NCBI RefSeq assembly: GCF_019599505.1
Contig: NZ_RKLT01000001.1
Location: 496,001-560,000 of the forward strand
Reading direction: 5' to 3'
Source: Haloarcula nitratireducens
GTDB lineage: Archaea > Halobacteriota > Halobacteria > Halobacteriales > Haloarculaceae
DNA length: 64,000 bases
Positions 56,865-64,000 of the stretch are shown piece by piece. The notes below the pieces were generated by a model. It was not told where the DNA came from, did no database searches, and saw only the letters and a program-made list of their open reading frames with translations. The translations under genes were made by a program, and so were the position numbers. Numbering within the stretch: the first letter of the stretch is position 1; every line of letters begins with the position of its first letter.

Positions 56865-59800
56865 ATGGTAGACTGGCACAACCAAGGTACGGACAGGGCG
56901 ATAGACAGGCGAGACTTCCTCGGTGGGATGACGGGGCTACTGGCGGCGGCGGCGTACTCGCTCGAAGTTCCCGAGGAGGTGGCGGCACAGGTGACGTCCG
57001 GGGACGATTCTGACACGCAAACGGTGACGTCGCCGGACGGTAGTATCGAGGTGACACTGGACGTCTCCACAGGCGTTCCGAAGTACAGCGTCGCCTACGG
57101 CGGGACGACGTACATCGACCCGTCGCCTGTCGGGTTCAACTTCGAGGGTCAGGAGGCGTTCGGAACGGCCATCAGCGGGTCGGGGCCAGACGTCACGGTG
57201 ACCGGCAGCGAGTCAGGGACGAAGACGGAGTCGTGGGACCCGGTGTGGGGCGACTTCGCCTCGGTCTCCAAAAACTACAACTACCTCCGACTCGGCCTCG
57301 AGGAGACGAGCAGTCCGAACCGGTCGGCGAACCTTGAGGTCAGGGTGTTCGACGACGGCCTCGGGTTCCGAGTGGTGCTTGATGACGACTTCGGCGACTT
57401 CACTATCAACTCGGAGAACACGGAGTTCAACTTCAGCAACGACTACACGTCGTGGTGGATAGAGAACGAGTGGGTCAATCCCCGCTTCGAGCAGGAGTAC
57501 ACCGAGTCGAGCCTGAGCAACATTCCGTCGGGCGACGGCTCGACCCGCCCCAACGATAACTACGTCCGGAAAGGTGCACACACGCCGCTGACGATGGAGA
57601 CTGGCGACGGGACGTACCTCAGCGTCCACGAGTCGAATCTCGACGACTACTCGACGCTCTCGCTGGCGTCCCAGTCCGACTCGGGAAGTCAGAAGTTCGC
57701 GGCCGAACTCGCACCGCTGCCGGACGGTTCCTCGGTGCAGGCATCGGCACCGCACATGACGCCGTGGCGGACAGTACAGATAGGGGACACGCCCGGCGAC
57801 TTAGTGGAGTCACAGCTCGTTCCGCTGTTGGCAGAGCCACTGGACGAGTCGGCGTTCCCGAACGGGGACACTAGCTGGATCGAAGAGGGACGGAAGTACG
57901 TCGGCATCTGGTGGACGATGATCGCCGGCAGCGCAAAGTGGGAGTACAAGAGCGACTCCGAGATCGAGAACAACGGCAACGACCCGGCCCAGTACATCCA
58001 CGGGGCCCGGACCGAGCGGATGAAGCGGTACATGACCTTCGCCAACGAGCACGGTATCGACAGCGTGCTCGCCGAGGGATGGAACGAGGGCTGGTCCACG
58101 TATCCGGGAGACGGAACCGGATTCAAAATGGGGACTAACGACTCCTATCCGGACTTCGATGTCCCGGAAGTGACCGACTACGGGGCGAACCTCTCGAACC
58201 CGGTGGAGATGACCATGCACAACGAGACGGCCGGGAACATCGTCGTCCACGAGGACGAGATCAACAACGAGAACATCTTCCCGGACTACGAGAGCGCCGG
58301 TATCCGCTCCATCAAGAACGGCTACGTGAAAGACCCGGGCCTCGGCTTCGAGGGTGACGGCTCCTCGGCGAGTCACACCCAACACTGCCAGCGGTCGGTC
58401 AACCACCACCGGATGGTGATACAGGAAGCCGCCGCGAACCGACAGATGCTGGAGATTCACGAGGGTATCAAGCCCACCGGCGAGATCCGGACGTACCCGA
58501 ACGTGGGCGCACGTGAGGTTGTGAAGGCTCAGGAGTACGACGGCTTCGGCGAACTCGGCGCCGACGTCGGCCGAGACCACCACGTCAAACTACCGTACAC
58601 GCGAATGCTCGCGGGGCCGACGAGCTACCAGCCGGGCATCTTCGACATCACGTTCGAGGACAACAACTCGGGGCAGATACAGACCACGCTGGCCAAGCAG
58701 TTGGCGATGTACCCGAGCTACCTCGGTGGCATCCAGATGGCCGCCGACCGGATGGAGGCCTACGTGGACCACACCTTCGAGGTGGGCGAGTTCGTCCAGG
58801 CCCAGTCCGGTAAACTCGACGGAATGGTCACTGCGGACAAGTGGCGCAACTGCTTCGGCGGCCACTACGTCCCCATCGACCCCAACCGAGAACCCGACGG
58901 CGCGACCGCGCGGTTCACAGTCAAGAACGTCGCCGACGCGGGCACGTACGACCTGCACATCCGGTACGCCTCCGACAAAGAGGACAACGCACAGGCGGTC
59001 CAAGACAACGGCGGCCCGGAGGCGACCCTGGTAGTCAACGGCAGCGAGCAGACCATTTCGCCCTCGTTCACGAGCTACTGGGACGACTGGAGCATCTACA
59101 CCGTCTCGGTGGACCTGAACGCGGGTCGCAACCGTATTGCGCTCAGGCTGGGTCCGAATGACGTCGGCGGGATGAACGTCAACACTATTGGGGTCACCAC
59201 GAGCGGGAGCGGCGCTCCATTCCCGGCGACCTACACGAACTTCTCGGACGGCGACGCGGCCAACGAGAACTACGACACCGTGCCGGAGTTCGACTACATC
59301 GAGAACGTCCCCGTCACGTGGGACGAGACGGTAGCGGTCGACGGGGCCATCGGCGACTACACCGTCACCGCCAAGCGTAACGGCGACGAGTGGTACGTCG
59401 GCGCGATGACCGACGGCACCGCCCGAGACGTGACTGTCACGCTGGACTTCCTCTCCGGCCGGACCGACGGCTGGACGGTCACGGAGTACGCCGACGCCGC
59501 CGAAACCGACGTGGACAACTACCCGACGTCGACGGTCGTCACGGACTACGACGTCTCCGCCGGCGACAGCGTGACCCTCTCGATGGGGGCCAGCGGCGGG
59601 GCGGCCCTGCGCATTCAGCCTGCGGTCAGCAGCGACTCTAACGACGTCGTCTCCGGGGAGACGTACGTCCTCCGGAACGTCAACAGCGGGAAGGCCCTGG
59701 ACGTCGAGAACGCCTCGACCTCCGACGGGGCCAACGTCCACCAGTATAGTTACGCTAGCGGCGACAACCAGAAGTGGGTCGTCACGGACCTCGGGAACAG

Positions 59801-60077
59801 CTACTACAAGCTTGAGGCCGTCCACAGTGGGAAGGCCCTGGACGTCGAGAACGCCTCGACCTCTGACGGGGCCAACGTCCACCAGTACGAGTACGTCGGT
59901 GGCGAGAACCAACAGTGGGACGTCATCAAGAACGCGGACGGCTCTTACCGGCTAATTGCCCGCCACAGCGGGAAGGCGCTCAACGTCCAAGGTGGCTCGA
60001 CGAGTGACGGCGGCAACGTCGAGCAGTACACCTACGACGGTTACGGCAGCCAGAAGTGGACCCTCGAACGGCTCTGA
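56865..60077 (+). CDS. Secreted GH97 glycoside hydrolase with inserted carbohydrate-binding domain and ricin-type C-terminus
   Basis: A 1070-aa exported alpha-glycosidase of family GH97 (SusB-like). A twin-arginine signal (DRRDFLGGMTGLLAAAAYS, about 15-33) precedes the GH97 N-terminal beta-sandwich (about 50-330). The catalytic barrel (about 335-630) has KYVGIWWTMIAGSAKWEYKSDSEI, HNETAGN (Glu454), HEGIKPTG (Glu533) and AREVVKAQEY (Glu551); from memory these glutamates match the inverting subgroup. A domain of about 170 residues (about 632-805, ARFTVKNVADAGTYDLHIRYAS) interrupts the barrel before FDYIENVPVTWDETVAVDG. GH97_C follows (about 807-925). A beta-trefoil with three QxW repeats ends the protein. 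No lipobox. Substrate: an alpha-glucan is likely, not shown. Confidence 0.87.
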   Translation: MVDWHNQGTDRAIDRRDFLGGMTGLLAAAAYSLEVPEEVAAQVTSGDDSDTQTVTSPDGSIEVTLDVSTGVPKYSVAYGGTTYIDPSPVGFNFEGQEAFGTAISGSGPDVTVTGSESGTKTESWDPVWGDFASVSKNYNYLRLGLEETSSPNRSANLEVRVFDDGLGFRVVLDDDFGDFTINSENTEFNFSNDYTSWWIENEWVNPRFEQEYTESSLSNIPSGDGSTRPNDNYVRKGAHTPLTMETGDGTYLSVHESNLDDYSTLSLASQSDSGSQKFAAELAPLPDGSSVQASAPHMTPWRTVQIGDTPGDLVESQLVPLLAEPLDESAFPNGDTSWIEEGRKYVGIWWTMIAGSAKWEYKSDSEIENNGNDPAQYIHGARTERMKRYMTFANEHGIDSVLAEGWNEGWSTYPGDGTGFKMGTNDSYPDFDVPEVTDYGANLSNPVEMTMHNETAGNIVVHEDEINNENIFPDYESAGIRSIKNGYVKDPGLGFEGDGSSASHTQHCQRSVNHHRMVIQEAAANRQMLEIHEGIKPTGEIRTYPNVGAREVVKAQEYDGFGELGADVGRDHHVKLPYTRMLAGPTSYQPGIFDITFEDNNSGQIQTTLAKQLAMYPSYLGGIQMAADRMEAYVDHTFEVGEFVQAQSGKLDGMVTADKWRNCFGGHYVPIDPNREPDGATARFTVKNVADAGTYDLHIRYASDKEDNAQAVQDNGGPEATLVVNGSEQTISPSFTSYWDDWSIYTVSVDLNAGRNRIALRLGPNDVGGMNVNTIGVTTSGSGAPFPATYTNFSDGDAANENYDTVPEFDYIENVPVTWDETVAVDGAIGDYTVTAKRNGDEWYVGAMTDGTARDVTVTLDFLSGRTDGWTVTEYADAAETDVDNYPTSTVVTDYDVSAGDSVTLSMGASGGAALRIQPAVSSDSNDVVSGETYVLRNVNSGKALDVENASTSDGANVHQYSYASGDNQKWVVTDLGNSYYKLEAVHSGKALDVENASTSDGANVHQYEYVGGENQQWDVIKNADGSYRLIARHSGKALNVQGGSTSDGGNVEQYTYDGYGSQKWTLERL
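58760..59280 (+). other. Domain inserted in the first GH97 protein
   Basis: The segment between AADRMEAY (residue 625 on) and PEFDYIENV (from 807) is a CBM6/CBM35-like beta-sandwich (ATARFTVKNVADAGTYDLHIRYASDKED and VDLNAGRNRIALRLG). In ordinary GH97 sequences those two pieces are adjacent, so the domain looks inserted. Confidence 0.65.
59683..59887 (+). repeat. Near-identical direct repeats in the ricin-type domain
   Basis: 59683-59746 and 59824-59887 (64 bp each) differ at only two bases, both silent. They code SGKALDVENASTSDGANVHQY. A third, diverged copy follows near 59970. Such identity suggests recent duplication or gene conversion. Confidence 0.85.
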
Positions 60078-60128
60078 GGGTCGCCACGGTCGCGTCAGCG
60101 ACCTGATTCCGGGCGACACTGCGTTCCG

Positions 60129-60142
60129 GCATATAAATATGC
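60129..60142 (+). promoter_or_regulatory. Palindrome containing a TATA-like core
   Basis: GCATAT-AA-ATATGC lies in the 235-bp gap between the two GH97 genes and contains TATAAATA. It is flanked by GCGTTC on both sides. A second TATA-like GATTTATATTC (60279-60289) is 29 nt before ATG 60313 and is the likelier promoter. Confidence 0.4.
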
Positions 60143-60312
60143 GTTCTCGAACCGAGCGCAGACACCACCTAAGTAGGCCGATACGCGGAAAACCATATCT
60201 GACAGATTCGCCCACAGACGCACGTCTCAGGCCGCTACTCGCTGGTCGTTGCCGTAATGTGCATGAACAGTCGTTGGGATTTATATTCTAGTGCCGCCGG
60301 AGCCTGAATGGA

Positions 60313-63300
60313 ATGGCTGGAAGAAGATCACAACAAACTTCGAACCGTCTCGATCGCCGAGAGTTCCTCGGCGGGGTCGCGTCGCTGGTAGCGGCGGCCG
60401 CGTACACGCAACAGATACCCGAGTCCGTCGCAGCGCAGGTCACAGACGGCGACGACAGCGACACGCAGACGGTCACCTCCCCGGACGGTAGCATCGGCGT
60501 GCAGGTCGACGTGTCTGGTGGGACACCGACCTACAACGTCGCCTTCGACGGGACGACCTACGTCGAATCGTCGGCGCTGGGCTTCGACTTTCAGAATCAG
60601 GCGACGTTCGGCGTCAGTGACGACGGCAGTAGCGGTGTCGGCATCACGATCACCGGTAGTGACTCCGGCACCGAGACGGAGTCGTGGACCCCCGAGTGGG
60701 ACCAGTACGACAGCGTCACAGCGGAGTACAGCTATCTCCGCCTCGGCCTCGAGGAGACGGCCGGCCCGGGCCGGTCGGCGAACCTCGAGGTCAGGGTGTT
60801 CGACGACGGCCTCGGGTTCCGCGTCGTCTTCGACGACTCGTTCGCGGTGAACAGCGAGCAACTCGTCGTCGCCTCGGAGAACACGCAGTACAACTTCGCC
60901 GACGACTACACGGCGTGGTGGATTCGCAACGAGTTTACCAACCCGCGCTTCGAACAGGAGTACCGGGAGTCGAGTCTGAGTGACGTCGACGCCGGGACCC
61001 GGAGCATCCGACCGAACGGCAACACGATTCGGACCGGCGCGCACACGCCGCTGACCATCAAGGCCGACGAGGACGCCTACATGAGCGTCCACGAGGCCGG
61101 CTTAGACGACTACTCGACGGCCTCTATCGTCCCGGCCACGGACAGTGGCGGGACGGCCTTCACCACACAACTGGCACCGCTCCCGGACAACACCAAAGCG
61201 TCGCTGTCGGCTCCCAACGCGACGCCCTGGCGGACCATCCAGTTCGGCCGGAGTCCCGGTGACCTCGTGGAGTCCTCGCTGATACCGCTGCTGAACGAGG
61301 ACCGGAACGACGAGGTGCTACCCGGCGACGGGTCAGGCGGCGTCGACACGAGTTGGCTGACCCCCCGGAAGTACATCGGCATCTGGTGGACGATGATCGC
61401 CGGGAACGCCAACTGGGAGTACAAGACTGACGACGAAGTCGCCAGCAACGGCAACAACCCGGCCGGGTACATCCACGGTGCGCGCACCGAACGGATGAAG
61501 CGGTACATGAACTTCGCCAGCGAGAACGGCATCGACAGCGTCCTCGTCGAGGGCTGGAACCAGGGCTGGGACACCTACCCCGGCGACGGGTCGGGACTGG
61601 AGATGGGCGTCGGGGATTCCTATCCAGACTTCGACGTGCCGGAAGTGACCGACTACGGCGCGAACCTCCCGTCGTCGGTGGAGATGACCATCCACAACGA
61701 GACGGCCGGGAACATCCCGAACTACGAAGACGAGATTCTGAACGAGGACATCTTCGACGGCTACGAGAGCGCCGGCATCCGTTCGATCAAGAACGGCTAC
61801 GTCTCGGATCCGGGTCTTGGCTTCGAGGGCGACGGGACGACGGCGACACACAACCAGCACTGCCAGCTGGCGGTCAATCACCACCGCACTGTCATCCGAG
61901 AAGCGGCGGGCGAGCGCCAACTGCTGGAGATTCACGAAGGTATCAAGCCCACCGGGGAACGCCGGACCTACCCCAACGTCGCCGCTCGTGAAGTCGTCAA
62001 GGCACAGGAGTACGACGGGTTCGGTGAACTCGGGTCGAACGTCGGCCGCAAGCACCACGTCACGCTCCCGTACACGCGGATGCTCGCGGGGCCGACCAGC
62101 TATCAGCCCGGCATCTTCGACATCACCTTCAACGACGATACCGGCGGGCAGATTCAGACGACGCGCGCGAAACAACTCGCGATGTACCCCACGTACAACG
62201 CGGGTATCCAGATGGCCGCCGACCGGGTTGAGGCGTACGTGAACGACGAAGTGGGCGTCGGCGAGTTCGTCCAAGCGGCCGCCGGCACACTCAGCGAGGG
62301 AACCATCACGTCTGACGACTGGCGAGACGCTTTCGGGACCAACTACGTTCCGCTGGACCCCAACCGCGAACCATCGGGTGCGTCGGTGTCGTTCACCGTC
62401 ACCGATGTTCCGAGCGCCGGCACCTACACGCTCCATCTCCGCTACGCCAGCGACGGCGAGGAGAACGCCGGCCGCGTCGTCGACAACGGTAACCCACAGT
62501 TCACGCTCGACGTCAACGGCACGACACAGACCGTCGAACCATCGTTCACTGACTACTGGGACGACTGGGGAGTCCAGTCCGTCGACGTGGACCTCGACGC
62601 CGGCGAGAACGCCGTCAGCCTCGTCCTCGACTACGCCGTCGACTCGGAGGGCGCCTTCGAGAGCGGCGACGTCGGCGGCTTGAACGTGAACACGGTCGGC
62701 GTCACCGAACAGGGCGAGGCAGCCCCGTTCCCGGCGGAATACACCGACCTCGACGACGACTACGTGGCGAACGAGAACGTCGCCGCCGAACCCGAGTTCG
62801 CGTTCGTCGAGGATGTGCCCGCCGGCGGCTGGGACGACACCGTCGCCGTCGACGGCGAGATAGGCGACTACTCAGTGACCGCCCGGCGGAAGGACGACAC
62901 CTGGTATCTCGGCGCGATGTCCGACGACGGCGGCCGTGCGATAGACGTCCCCCTCGAGTTCCTGAACGCGGGCGAGGGGAAGGGCCGAGGGAACTCACAA
63001 GGCAACGGGCCACGGGGCCGGAAGTACGTCGCCGAAATCTACTCCGACGGCGCCCGGGCCGACGTGGATGCCGACCCGACGTACGTCCGTATCGACGAGG
63101 CCGTCGTCGACCCGAGCACGACGTTCCTCGCGTCGATGGCTCGTAGCGGCGGGACGGCAGTCAAACTCCGCCCCGCCGAGGGCAGAGAGATCGACCGCCT
63201 CGTCGAGTACAAGCGGCCCGAACAGGACCTCACGTTCGCCATCGAGGACAGCGCGTCGCTAGACGCTCCCTTCATCACCGCGACGGGGTCCAACGACGGC

Positions 63301-64000
63301 GAGTTCGTCGGCGGGCGCACCGTCGAGATACTCGTCGACGGCGACGTGGTGTCGACGGAGAACGTCCGTCTGGAACCGGGTGCGACCGACGAGACGTTCC
63401 AGTTCGGCTACACCATTTCTTCGCGGGGCACCTACGACGTAGCGCTCCGTGACCCCGACGACAGTGATATCCTCGCCGAGCAGACGGTGGAGATTCGGCC
63501 CGGCGAACTCGTCGCCACCTTCACTGACCCGAGCGGCGACGACTACGGGCCGGGCGAGTACGTCTACCCGACCAACGGCGCGTTCCAGGACGGCGCGTTC
63601 GACCTGCGGACGTTCAGCGTCTTCGAGACGGAGGACGCCTATCTCTTCTCTTTCGAGGTGGCGAACCTCTACGACGCCTTCGGCGGGGACTTCTCGCCGC
63701 ACTACTTCGTCCTGTACCTGAGCGACCCGTCTCGCGCAGGTGGGCGGACGACAGAACTGGGCGACCTGAACGTCACCGCCAACTTCGGCAGCGAGTGGGA
63801 CTACCGGGTCGACGCCAGTGGCTTCGGTGGGAGCGTCAGGGACGCGAGCGGGACTCAGACCGGGTCCCCGCGGAAACTCGTCGACTTCGGCCGCAACAGC
63901 GTCATCCTCTCCGTAGAGAAGAGCGCGCTGGGTGGTCTCGATATCTCGTCGGTGTCCGTCGCGCCCGTCGTCGGGTCCGAGGACTTCGGCGCCTTCCGCG
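60313..64000 (+). CDS. Second secreted GH97 glycoside hydrolase, 3' end beyond window
   Basis: A paralogue of the upstream GH97 (over 1229 aa visible, no stop before the window end). Twin-arginine signal LDRREFLGGVASLVAAAAYT. GH97 N-terminal sandwich (about 50-340), barrel with KYIGIWWTMIAGNANWEYKTDDEVAS, HNETAGN (Glu463), HEGIKPTG (Glu542) and AREVVKAQEY (Glu560). An inserted CBM-like domain (VSFTVTDVPSAGTYTLHLRYASDGEEN) lies between AADRVEAY and FAFVEDVPAGGWDDTVAVDG. From about 1070 the C-terminus is different from the first gene: FTDPSGDDYGPGEYVYPTNGAFQDGAFDLRTFSVFE and YFVLYLSDPSRAGG resemble the glucodextranase C-terminal domain. It has no ricin domain in view. Secreted via Tat. Confidence 0.87.
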   Translation, partial: MAGRRSQQTSNRLDRREFLGGVASLVAAAAYTQQIPESVAAQVTDGDDSDTQTVTSPDGSIGVQVDVSGGTPTYNVAFDGTTYVESSALGFDFQNQATFGVSDDGSSGVGITITGSDSGTETESWTPEWDQYDSVTAEYSYLRLGLEETAGPGRSANLEVRVFDDGLGFRVVFDDSFAVNSEQLVVASENTQYNFADDYTAWWIRNEFTNPRFEQEYRESSLSDVDAGTRSIRPNGNTIRTGAHTPLTIKADEDAYMSVHEAGLDDYSTASIVPATDSGGTAFTTQLAPLPDNTKASLSAPNATPWRTIQFGRSPGDLVESSLIPLLNEDRNDEVLPGDGSGGVDTSWLTPRKYIGIWWTMIAGNANWEYKTDDEVASNGNNPAGYIHGARTERMKRYMNFASENGIDSVLVEGWNQGWDTYPGDGSGLEMGVGDSYPDFDVPEVTDYGANLPSSVEMTIHNETAGNIPNYEDEILNEDIFDGYESAGIRSIKNGYVSDPGLGFEGDGTTATHNQHCQLAVNHHRTVIREAAGERQLLEIHEGIKPTGERRTYPNVAAREVVKAQEYDGFGELGSNVGRKHHVTLPYTRMLAGPTSYQPGIFDITFNDDTGGQIQTTRAKQLAMYPTYNAGIQMAADRVEAYVNDEVGVGEFVQAAAGTLSEGTITSDDWRDAFGTNYVPLDPNREPSGASVSFTVTDVPSAGTYTLHLRYASDGEENAGRVVDNGNPQFTLDVNGTTQTVEPSFTDYWDDWGVQSVDVDLDAGENAVSLVLDYAVDSEGAFESGDVGGLNVNTVGVTEQGEAAPFPAEYTDLDDDYVANENVAAEPEFAFVEDVPAGGWDDTVAVDGEIGDYSVTARRKDDTWYLGAMSDDGGRAIDVPLEFLNAGEGKGRGNSQGNGPRGRKYVAEIYSDGARADVDADPTYVRIDEAVVDPSTTFLASMARSGGTAVKLRPAEGREIDRLVEYKRPEQDLTFAIEDSASLDAPFITATGSNDGEFVGGRTVEILVDGDVVSTENVRLEPGATDETFQFGYTISSRGTYDVALRDPDDSDILAEQTVEIRPGELVATFTDPSGDDYGPGEYVYPTNGAFQDGAFDLRTFSVFETEDAYLFSFEVANLYDAFGGDFSPHYFVLYLSDPSRAGGRTTELGDLNVTANFGSEWDYRVDASGFGGSVRDASGTQTGSPRKLVDFGRNSVILSVEKSALGGLDISSVSVAPVVGSEDFGAFR

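Noticed and set aside
1..64000. tRNA, rRNA, CRISPR or intact insertion sequence
   Set aside because: I looked for tRNA arm patterns, regularly spaced repeats and transposase motifs and saw none. Only the hairpin at 52377-52399 hints at a mobile-element relic.

Overview
This is about 64 kb of a haloarchaeal (class Halobacteria) chromosome. The evidence is the high G+C, the acidic Asp/Glu-rich proteins, archaeal information-processing genes (TFB, aEF1-beta, L21e, RpoF, GatE, FEN1, SRP19, Gar1, presenilin-type protease), twin-arginine signal peptides and lipoboxes, and start codons lying about 28 nt behind TATA-like boxes (leaderless transcription). I cannot assign a genus. I see no rRNA, tRNA, CRISPR array or intact insertion sequence.

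Layout. 1-6.1 kb holds core information genes: TFB (cut by the window start), an HVO_2753-like zinc micro-protein, aEF1-beta, L21e-RpoF, DUF655, KsgA and a HemK/Mtq2-type methyltransferase. 6.1-8.3 kb is a two-gene MetE system. 9.1-12.5 kb is a MacB/LolCDE-like ABC exporter with an exported accessory protein. 13.7-21.7 kb mixes pterin/folate genes (DHFR, DHPS, MptE) with two solute glycosyltransferases (a glucosyl-3-phosphoglycerate synthase-like protein and OtsA), an HAD hydrolase, an SDR and an F420-dependent LLM enzyme. 22-28.6 kb holds a TrmJ-like methyltransferase, GatE, two lipoproteins and fumarase. 29-32.5 kb is a sugar ABC importer without a recognisable substrate-binding protein. 32.5-42.3 kb holds FEN1, small membrane and regulatory genes, an ornithine cyclodeaminase-like enzyme, presenilin, SRP19-Gar1, a CAP-domain protein, a MaoC hydratase and cytochrome oxidase subunit II.

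42.8-50.2 kb is a cell-surface region: a secreted cohesin-like protein with a long Glu/Gly repeat, two GT2 glycosyltransferases, a Wzx-like flippase, a polysaccharide deacetylase and a secreted beta-sandwich protein. The last two end in the same dockerin-like module. 50.2-56.6 kb holds a CtaA-like/CtaB fusion (heme O synthesis), a convergent pair of CxxC-bearing membrane paralogues, a DsbA-like lipoprotein, an HTH/DUF7521 pair, an Rdx protein and an ABC-2 transporter. 56.8-64 kb holds two tandem, exported GH97 glycosidases, each with a carbohydrate-binding-like domain inserted into the GH97 fold. Their C-terminal modules differ (ricin-type versus glucodextranase-type), and the second runs off the window.

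The most promising material for something undescribed is the surface region with neighbouring cohesin-like and dockerin-like proteins, the GH97 pair with inserted domains, the paired CxxC membrane proteins, and the sugar importer whose binding protein seems replaced by a small odd ORF.
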